Positions 8,227-18,400 of a stretch of 23,716 nt of DNA are shown one piece after another (the first letter of the stretch is position 1; each line of letters starts with the position of its first letter). The translations under genes were made by a program, and so were the position numbers. Source of the DNA: Eutypella sp. D-1 (Eukaryota > Ascomycota > Sordariomycetes > Xylariales > Diatrypaceae); contig JAJTTP010000049.1 in the NCBI GenBank assembly GCA_023313575.1, forward strand, positions 1-23,716, read 5' to 3'. The notes below the pieces were generated by a model that saw only the letters and a program-made list of their open reading frames with translations, was not told the DNA's origin and did no database searches.

Positions 8227-9477
8227 TTAATTATAATCTACAGCTAAAAATTCATTTTTCTTGATATATACCCCGAAAAGAATTGGTTTATTCTTAAGTA
8301 TTCTATTATAAATCAAAGTACGTGAAGCATTAAAAAATTTAGCACAATCCGAAACTGAAAAAAATGTTCTAACAACAGTTCCATCTTGTTCTTCTAATTG
8401 GATGTTTACTTGTTTTCCTACTCCAACCAATCTATTTAAAGATTTTATTATTTTTCTATCTCCTACAATTTCATAATTAGAAGACCCTTCTAATAACTTA
8501 TTAACATCTTCTAACAATTTATCTCTATCAACCTTAATACCACTACTATTAGTTGATAAACGATAATTATTCATTTGATTAGTAATATCACTTAAAACTC
8601 TCTGCGTAGCACCCCTCTTCTTAGTAATGATGACCTCTTTCTTTTAATTTAAAAATAGTAACTCAATCTTTAAAATCTAATTCTTTTTTAGAGTATCACT
8701 CTAAAGAACAAAAAAAAATGGAATTAACACATCTTTAATGTAATTTGTTTGAGTTATAACTAATTGAATCACTTGTTTATGTTTAATACCCTTAGGTTTA
8801 TAAAGAGATTTTTCTACAACATCTGATTGATCATCACCGGATAAATTTAAAAAAAATTATTTAATAGCATCCATTAAAACCTCATCCATATAAGATTGAC
8901 TTAAACTAAATATTAATTCAAATTTATTAGATTATCTTATAACTGAAAATGAACCTTCCACGTTATTTTTTTTTATAAATCTAAAGCTTTTTTAAAATAT
9001 AAAAAATTAAGATATTTAGTTGAATTTAAAGGCCGGTTAGATAATAGATCCACAATTGTTTGTAGTTATTCAAGTTTTGAAACAATAAAAGTACAATTAG
9101 CCCAGAAACATATACTTTACCTATACCTAAAGTTTGACAGTCCAAAAGAAGTTTATCGCAAATGTATATCAAACCTAAAACTAAAAGTTGTATTTTTTTT
9201 TTTTATTTATATAAAAACTACCTTCTCCATCTATTAATCCACAAAGTCATTCAATAAAATCATCCTTTAAAGTAGAAAGTACTGCAATTTTCGTACTATA
9301 TCTTCTTACAATATTTAAATTAAAAGGATTTGAATATTTATCATAGTAATTAACACTTAAAACTGGACACTTTAAATTATATTTATTCTTAAAAAATACC
9401 ATTCTCATTACTTTTAATATCAACAATAAACTATTTAAGAACCCCAGTAATATATTGAAACGTACAAAAAAAGCCAA
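8227..9477 (-). pseudogene. decayed free-standing LAGLIDADG gene downstream of cox3
   Basis: The first frame (9477 down) overlaps the last cox3 exon in another frame and leads through NPFNLNIVRRYST to IEWLCGLIDGEGSFYI, a good first motif. It soon breaks; later pieces are LNSTKYLNFLYFKKALDL, then VEGSFSVIR (remnant of the second motif), ELDFKDWVTIFKLKERG, and finally an open 115-codon frame at 8227-8574 starting MNNYRLST and containing FSVSDCAKFFNASRTLIYNR, like the helix-turn-helix tail of the intron 3 enzyme. At least four frame changes, long A-runs and a small hairpin (TTTAGAGTATCACTCTAAA near 8690) show decay. Not in an intron: cox3 ends at 9435 and tRNA-Ile starts at 8172. Confidence 0.75.
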
Positions 9478-12400
9478 ACGACATCTACAAACAAACTTAT
9501 AATAATTAAATTATAATTAAAAACTTTCAATTTGATATCCACTAGATTATAATTATAATAACCTTTATAAACTTCGACTGTACATTCGCGAGCATTTCAG
9601 CTCTACGTAGATGATCCAGTCTGTAGCGATGTTTATAGCCACCGACGGTCTTCAACTAAAGTAGAAAAACCTAAATTAGTTATTAACCGTTTTAACCTTA
9701 TCAAATCATTAAAATTATAATGTTCTTGCTATAACATTTTATCCATTAAATTTTATTTCCTTATAATACAGACAGATATTAATAGGATTAACAATTAGGT
9801 GAGATTTTACTCACGACACCTTAGAGATGTCAGTATAATATAGCACCTTCAAAACCCACGTGATGATTATCAGTGACATGATAACTATATATTCTTCAAA
9901 GTGCTACTGATAAGAATGCCGTACCTATTAGCACGTGAAACCCATGAACAAAAGAAATTATTCAAAAACTCTCGTCTTTGTTTAGACAATGTCATCAATA
10001 CAATATGCCATATATTGTAAAGCAAGATTTTTTGTCGTTGAATCTTCTAATACTGATATTTTATCGTAACATCTAATATTAGGTTGATTGCAAATTGTCT
10101 AATAATTTATAATATTAACTCTTATTATGTAAAGTGAACTAATAAATATAAATCCTATTTAGATTTTCATGCGATTAACCTTGTTTTCTATTTATGATAT
10201 AACATAATTTAGTTGTATTAAGTCCTCACTCGTAAAGCGAAAATTACACATACTTCTAGATAAATTAAAAGAACGTGCCTCACACTTAGTTTATCCTATA
10301 TAATTAAATAGGGCCTTCATGAATTTTTCATTTATTTTTTTTCTCCCACTCTTTTTATAACGCTAGGGTTACGTTATTTATATTTAATTATATATTCTTC
10401 CTGTATTCATTCCTGATTTAAAAGATTTTATTTTCTTAAGACCTTCAGGAGTTAAATGACCTTTGTCTGCCATAATCTTAGCTACTTCACAGAAATCTTG
10501 AAAATCCATAGACTTTACTCCGAGTAAAGGATAGTTATGGAAAAAAGGAATGATCTTGTGAATAAGATCGCTAAATTTATACACAACAAAGGTTACTCCA
10601 TTTGACCTGGTTGAAACCTTCTCTATATTACCACATCCTAAATAATCCATAAATTTTGTTAATAAAAACTCATCCCTAATATGTTGAGAGATAGAAAAAG
10701 ATATACCTACTCTGAAGCCCACAGAATAAGATTTAGATTTGGTTACATTAACATAAAAACAACCCTCCCCATCTACAAAACCTGCTAATCAATTAGGATC
10801 CATTACAACAGCTGAATTTACTTTTGGCCGCAGTTCAGGTATAACAGTTGGAAATTGAATTGTTAATTTATCGGATAAACCTGAATTCATTGAGGCTTTA
10901 ATACTTACAATTCGGAGAATTCCATCTAAATCCTTGTGAACTTTACTATTTAATAAATTAATAGCTTGCTTAAATAAAAGGTAATCTGCATTCTTTTGAG
11001 TAATTAAAGGATATTTATCAAAATGAGGTATAATAACATTAACTATATCTCTCAAAGACTGAACACTATAAACTACTTTATTTGAACTCTCATATTCGCT
11101 GATTATACCTATACCAAAATAATACTTTATTCTCCTTAACAATAAAATATCTCTATAGTGTAACTCTATTCTAAATTCAGGTACAACTGTTCACCCAGAT
11201 TTTAAAGTACTTTTCTTAGAAAGTTTTATACTAAAACTTGATTCAGCATCGGCAAACCCAGTGACTCAGTAAGGGGAAAGTGGAAATTCTGCAACATTTA
11301 TACGCGGTGAAGCGGTGCTATATAACCTTTTATTAACAAAGTTGAAATAAGAATTATAATAAATATTAACATAATAATTGAAAAAAAAACAAAACTTGCA
11401 AAGAAAGCCAGTTGCAAAGAAAAAGCTAGTACCGAAAATACCATCACTTATAGTGAAAGATGAAACACTATATTCTATTCCTTGGACAATTATGTTATCA
11501 TAAGGCATTTAATCCTTATCTCAATAATTCACATTATTGTTCAGACTATGCCATCTATACAATATGCGATATATTGTACTACAAGATTTAAATAAAAAGG
11601 GGGTTTGCTTAAAAATCCGGAAGATAAAACTATAAATTCCTGAATTATCTAATACCTTTACCTGCCTTCATAGTTTAAAGGCGATAGGGTGGTAATCCTT
11701 TTTAAATAGTCGTTGAACCTACCTATACTAAAATTATTAATAAAGTTAATATAGGTTTGGCTGCAGATACTCTTGTATATTCTATTAATCAACACTAGTG
11801 AAGATAATACACTACTGTTACATACAAGATTTCCATGCAATTAACTTTGTTTTATCTGTCTAATTCATGTATAAAATCTGAAATTACTCTATAAATTCTA
11901 TACATCCATATAGACAGGGTCTACGATTTACTTTTTTTTTACATACTAGGGGCTTTTATTCCTAAATAACTATATTCTACCTTTATTCATTCCAGATCTT
12001 ATCTTCTTAAGGCCTTCAGGAGTTAAATGAGATTTATCTTCCATAATTTTAGATACCTTATAGAAATCTAGATAATCCATAGACTTTATACCATGTAAAG
12101 GATATCTATCAAAGAAAGTAAGTATCTTATCAATAAGATCGCTAAATCTATTTATAACAAATCTAACTTCATTAGTCCGGGTTGAAGATTTTTCGATCTT
12201 ACCACACCCCAGGTAGTCAATCAATTTAGTGAATAATAGCTCATCTCTTACATGTTGAGTTATAGAGAATTGCATAGAAACCAAAAAACCTGAAGGAGTT
12301 TTAGCCTTTTGTACTTTAACATAAAAATAACCCTCTCCATCTACGAAACCTGCCAGTCAATTAGGGTGAACAAAACCCGCCAGTCAAAAAGTTAAGATAA

Positions 12401-15400
12401 TTAACTATTTATTCTTCCAGTAATCATCCCAGATTTTAAAGATTTTATCTTACGCATACCCTCCAAAGTTAAATGAGATTTATCCTCCATAATCTTAGCT
12501 ACCGCGCAGAAATCTCTTAAATCCAAAGACTTCACACCCTGTAAGGGATATTTTTGGAAAAAAAAGGGATTATCTTACCTAGAATATCTCCAATTTTCGT
12601 TACAACAAAATCCATTTCATTCGATCTAGTTGATGGCTTGTTGACTCGTCCACATCCTAAGTACTCGATTAATTTAGCCATTAACAGTTCATCTCTTCTA
12701 TGTTGAGTAATATAAAAAGTCAATTTAACTCTCACACCAGTCGAGTAATTTTTATCTGCGGAAACTAAAACATAAAAACAACCTTCTCCATCTACGAAAC
12801 CTGTTAATCAGTTAGGATGCGGTATAACAACATCAGAATTAACTCTTGGACGTGGATCGGGGATGACTGTTGGGAATTCAGATAAGATCGCTAAAGATAG
12901 CCCTTTATTCATTGAGGCTTTAGCACTCAGAATTTGCATTATACCTTCTAATTCGTGGTGTGCTTTTCTATTTAATAAGTCAACACCTTTTTTAAATAAA
13001 AGGTAATCTGCCAGTTTGTGAGTAACTAAAGGATATTTATCAAAATGAGGTATAATAACGTTAGTTATATCTCGTACAGAACTAACAGTGTAGGTTATGA
13101 CGTTCCTGTCTTCACGTTCACGAATAGTACCAACACCAAAGAAGGAATGTATCCTTCTTAATAACGCAGTATCTTTACTATGCAAATTAATAATAAAATC
13201 GGGTCTTACTGCTCAACCTGCTTTGGATTTACTACTTTTAAACATACTCAGAGAAAAGCTTGACTCTGCATCTGCAAATCCAGATACTCAATAAGGACAA
13301 AGGTTAGATTCTGATACTACATTTGTAGAATATAGTCTTTTTTCTTCTAGCGAAGCAACCCGCACAAAATTAACTATAGGACGAGGAACAGGTTGGACAG
13401 TAGGAAATTGAGTTATTAATGTGTCGGATAATCCTCAATTCATTGATGCTTTAATACTTACAATTTTTTGGATACCCTCAAGATCAGATCTCGCTTTTAA
13501 ATTCAACAATTCAATACCTTGTTTAAATATTTTTTCCTTTCTCTTCAACGAGTAAAACGAGTGAAGAGAAAAGGAAAAAAGAGACAGGCGCGAAGATAAT
13601 CAGCCTTCTTCTGGGTTATTAAAGGGTATTTATCAAAATGAGGTATTATCACATTGATTATATCACCAAGAGATTGAACACTGTAAACTACTAAATTTTT
13701 GCTGTCATATTGATTAATTGTACCTACACCAAACCCCCGCAGTAAGAATGCAGCGGGGGTTTAAAAAAGGACTGTATTTTTCTTAATAAGTCTCGGCAGT
13801 GTAAATCTATTCTAAATTCAGGCGACACATTTCATCCTGATTTTAAGCTATTTTTTTTGCCATTTTTAGGCTAAAGCAAGACTCAGCATCCGCAAACCCA
13901 GTTACCCAATAAGGACATAGCTCCGTTTCTTTTATCTTAACACTCTCCATAGATAATCATCTCTTACTCGATACTAATGAAAATGGAAGAGGAACTGTAA
14001 AAGGAGTGCGTCCAAGAGCTCCCGATCTTTTGCTAATACTGTTAAAGGCTTTGTCTAAATAAATAGGCTTCTCTCCAATTCTTGTGATAGTTTTTAAGGT
14101 AGAATAATTATTTGGCGACCCTCAGCTACCTAGATTAAAAAAAAAGTAAATAAGAGGTTAAACCTGTGAAAATTACTGCCAATAATATAGTAGCTATAGA
14201 ACCATATAAAGCTCCTTTTCTTTTTCCTTGAATTAAAGAATGATGAGCATATGTTACTGTAACCAAATCTCAAAATAATAGGTTATTTATGCTATTATCT
14301 ATGTAATTAATATTAATTGAAATATTTACCCTTAATATAATATAACTTGTTAATTGTAAATTTAATATTAACCCTTGTATCTCATTTTTCTTTTATGAGA
14401 TGAGATTTCGACTGTACATTAAGCAGCATTTCAGCCACCCATAGTGATCCAGTCTGTCGCGATCTCTATAAAGACCGACGGTCTAAACTTGTAACATTGG
14501 TTGTTGACCGTGACACCATCACCTATAAATTAATTGATGTATTAATTTACAAAATATTTTGAATATTTTATTGCTTAAAATAGTATTTTTTTTTATAGAA
14601 TTGCATACTATACTACAATAGGTTCATGAAAAAAGATTTAACATATAGAATCTTTTGTATATACGCCCTAGTTGTATTTATCCTATTTCCATATTATTTA
14701 ATTTATATAAAAAATAAGGGTGCATAAAAGGTGAAACAAGGGGTGGGCTTCGCCCCTCAAAAGATGTAAATTAGATTTAGGTATGTATATACCATATTGA
14801 TTGATAATTCCTGTTTTAACTATTGAAACCTTTAACTTATATTTAGTGGTTAGAATATGTACTAGCAATTTAACTTCAGATAGAGTAAAATTATCCGTAG
14901 ACAATTTTACTCCCCTATCCTTAATTCAAGTCCCATCATCCATTATTCATATTGCTAAAGCGATAGGAGATAAGTAATGTTCTATTCAACCAGGGAGAGC
15001 TTTCTTACCTTTACTATAAAATCCTTCATATATTCAGTCAAAAGAACTAAAAGTAAAAGTACGGAATCTGCAATAATAAACTAACTTACCGTGCCCTCCT
15101 GATCTACTTTGAATTTGAGGTATATTTTCTTTACAATAACCATGTTTAAATATATGTGCGTGAAGCCATATTAAATATTCAATATGATCTCCTTTTTGAT
15201 AAAAAACAAACCTATACCCATCTTTACTTTTTTCCATAGAACCATCACCTAATAAAGATCCTAACAGAATACACAATATTTCATAATTATGAGGGCCTAT
15301 ACGTTTTAAAGAAGATATTCTACTAGAACTAAAAAGTAAAGGTAAAACAGGCAAAATAGATGAATACATTCTCTTCTCATTTAATGGTTCTACTATAGAT

Positions 15401-18400
15401 TTTTTATATGTAGTCTTTTCCCACTTTGGGAGTCTAGTTGCTCCACTTGATAATAGTATTCAACTCTAATTAAATAATAAGGTATAAAACTTAAAATTGT
15501 TCAGGAGTTATCACCAACATGCTATGGCTATCCCGCTGTGCAATGCATGGGATTTTCTTACCTCTTTACGATATTTGCACTCGTTATAGAGCCCGATTGT
15601 ACATTTGGACGGACATTGCAGCCCAACCCTGGGGAACCAATCTGTAGCGACATTTACAACTGCCGACGGTCTAAGACCAAGAATGTCCTTGACCGTTTCC
15701 ACCTAATTTATCTATGGATATAAAACTGTTTGATTGTAATCTTACTTCAATTTCTTACTTTAACTTTTAGGTTTTAAGACTCCTAGTCTTTTAATTTTAT
15801 AACCTTTCAATTCGACTGAATCTTCTAAATCTTCGATATCTAAACGTCTTTGTAAAGTATTAAACCCTACATTTATAAATTCGGCTGCTTTAGCTAAATT
15901 GGGCATCACTAAAACTTCTCCTGATGGTTGAATAATTTCATAAACACTACTACTTGAACGATTACGTATAATCTTATTCGTATCTATATCTATTTGACGG
16001 CCATCCTTAAGATGTTTAATACTTGGCATAGCGTTAATTAGCAAATTTATTTCCTCTTCACTCAAAGATTCAACAGATCCTGAGTATGTAGATAATCTAA
16101 AATTATTCATAGTATAAGACAATTTCAAAATTAACGATTTAGTTATTTCTTTTCTATGTGCTCCTATGTAAATAGCATTGCATATAATTTTAAAATCAGC
16201 AAAATCCAACCCTTTTTTAGTTATAAATATATCTTCATAGAAGAAGGGTACTAAATAATTATTTAAAAAATGTACATTTTTTATGACTAATGATACAAGA
16301 GGTTTACTTTTACCTCTATACTTTTCATAACTTATCATAATAATTTGTGTAGATTTTAACTTATGAATAGAATATAAATCAAGATCCAGGTTATTTTCTA
16401 AATATTCTTTAATTTTAATCAAAACCGGAAGTTGTGTTTCTGTTAATTTAATAGAAAAGACAGGATCCATTGTTCTTCTTTCCAAGCTAAATGAACCATC
16501 TCCTTCTATAAACCCTAGTAATCAACTTTTAGTTATAATTATTTCATGATTTATTACCATATTATAATCTTCACGGTTATAATTCATGTCATTTTTTAAC
16601 TCTATTATTTGAGCTATTAATTCACCCGTCAAGTTATTTCTATCAGTGTAAAGAATAAAGGCTTTTTTGAAAGCTAAAAAATCTAAATATTTGCTTGTAT
16701 TTAAAGTATAACTATCAAAAATAGAAATTAGTTTAGAAATATCGTCCTTTTTAGATATAGTCAAGATTTGACTATCTTTAGAAGCATATATAGACCCCAT
16801 ATCTAATTTACTTTGAATGTAATGTAAAGCATTAAAATCATCTTTGTGCAATCCTATTTTAAATCTAAAAGAGAAACCTTCAACTTTCCCTTTATTAAGA
16901 ATCTGAGTTATATTAAACATACCCTCAGCATCTGAGAACCCCACAAACCATTTATAAAATTCATCCAAGTCTTTAGGGTTTACAGTGTTAAGGTGATCGA
17001 TGGAATTATTTTGATGTAGTGATGTACACAGTGACAAATCACTATTAGTACATAACACGAGGATCGAAGCCTCCAAAGATGAAATAAAAAGCATAATTAA
17101 TATTTGCCCTAAGATTTCAAGATAAGTATAATTAAAAGTTAAATTTTGTCCATAGAGTGTGACTCTCACTCACACAGCAATAATTTCTCAAATATCTGAG
17201 AAACTGACATGTTTTACTGTATTAAGTAAAGGTAATTCAAACAACCTAATAGTTTATTTTGTATAGCATAGAGTGATGAAAATGCGGTCTGATAAGACTT
17301 AAGAATTTATTTTTAGAACTAGAATTAACATAAAGTCAACTACTCCTACGGAGTAGTTGATGTTTCTAATCCTCAATTATCATTCAATGCAGCTTGTAAC
17401 ACTTTTACATCTTCTAAAGTAAATCCACTTGTATTAAATATATAACCTGATCGATGATCGAACTGTTTTCATTCTAAAAATAAACTAAGAAATACAGATA
17501 AGACCGACTAACATCAACTAAGAACTATGCATTCTAAGATGAACGTCCTCTATTCATCCCTTCTTTAATTTGTATGATTTTTTGTAACCCACTCTCAGTT
17601 AAATGGGCTTTATTCTTCATTAACTCTGCTACCTCACAAAAACTTTGAAAATCTTTAGCCTTATTACCTAAGAGAGGATGCTTTGACAATAGCGGTATAA
17701 TATGAGAACAAATATCTGAAAACTTATAAACCACAAAATGCACAACATCGCTAGATTTCACATTTATTGTACCACAACCTAATTGATTCCTAATACTTTC
17801 CCATAAAATGAAATCACGATTATTTTGCACCAGGAAGAAATTTAATTCAACCTGATAACCGACATTATATTTTGATGATTTCCTTAATTTTACAAAAAAG
17901 CAACCTTCACCTTCTATTAATCCAGATAATCAGCTTAAATTTAAACTATCTAAAGCTAAAGAATTGTTAGAGTCCCGTGATAATGATGGTAGATTCATTT
18001 TAGCCTTTAGGTTAATAATTTTTTCTACACCTTCCCTAGTCAAGTGTTCCTTATTATTAATAAGATACACAGCCTCCTTCAACAATTGATAATCTAATCT
18101 CTTTTGAGTAATTAACGGGTACTTATCAAAATGCGGAATAATTTTTTCTATTAACTGAGAGATAGAAATTACTTTAAATGTGACATGATCTGTTCCTTGA
18201 TATACACTTCCTATTGCAGCCCCATTACCAAAAAAAGACTGAATTTTATAAATCAAAGCTAAATCCTTTTTATGTAAATGCAAACTAAATTGAGGAGATA
18301 CTTTTCAACCTGAACTGAAGGACGTCCTTTCTATCATTTGAATGTGAAAACTACCCTCAGCATCTGAAAAGCCTGTAACATATCAAGGATCTAAAGGCAC

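Larger units (their letters stand above)
13390..14139 (-). pseudogene. LAGLIDADG domain 1 of the outer (host) HEG, cox3 intron 5
   Basis: Once read through from cox3 exon 5: a run of nine A (14137-14145, plus strand) now shifts it out of frame, after which NLGSWGSPNNYSTLKTI, RTPFTVPLPFSLV and ELCPYWVTGFADAESCF follow. The first LAGLIDADG motif is present with an atypical AES. The frame is then broken by a T8 run (13851-13858), and interrupted by a 32-bp GC hairpin (13731-13762) and by a long AT hairpin (about 13528-13594). Between the lesions COX-intron-type domain sequence is clear: VVYSVQSLGDIINVIIPHFD and IQKIVSIKASMNWGLSDTL. It ends in the inter-domain linker FPTVQPVPRPIVN and runs directly into the leader of the inner HEG. 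A dead gene unless the homopolymer shifts are errors; the two hairpins are real insertions. Confidence 0.78.
11487..14160 (-). mobile_element. cox3 intron 5, group I, with nested HEGs
   Basis: Splits the Phe codon of Thr-Gly-Phe-Gln-Gly; E5 ends in U and the intron ends in G (AATTG) before TCCAAGG. An S-like block GGCATAGTCTGAAC lies near 11540-11555. Intron 6 has a matching segment (GACATTGTCTAAAC near 9985) and a homologous endonuclease, so introns 5 and 6 look like sisters. Nearly all of its 2.67 kb is occupied by two interleaved LAGLIDADG genes. Confidence 0.8.
14258..15435 (-). mobile_element. cox3 intron 4, group I
   Basis: Follows Ser-Ser-Gly-Ala-Thr of COX3. The core lies around 14407-14500; on the minus strand it reads ACCGTCGGTC, then GACAGACTGGATCAC and TGTACAGTCG (P7-like pairing), nearly the same as intron 7. 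The 3' boundary does not follow the G rule if E5 starts with GTA (14257). A G boundary is available at GATTTG before GTTACA, but that adds Val-Thr to COX3; another reading moves the 5' site to after GGAG. Confidence 0.78.

Noticed and set aside
9247..9477. Treating the 76-codon frame as an independent membrane protein
   Set aside because: With TGA as Trp it continues into a LAGLIDADG motif, and its N-terminal half overlaps cox3 exon 8 in another frame.
13097..13294. Plus-strand frame of 65 codons
   Set aside because: Antisense shadow of the inner HEG first domain in cox3 intron 5.
15511..15723. Overlapping frames on both strands (15511-15702 minus, 15538-15723 plus)
   Set aside because: They cover the catalytic core of cox3 intron 3 and are by-products of structured RNA.
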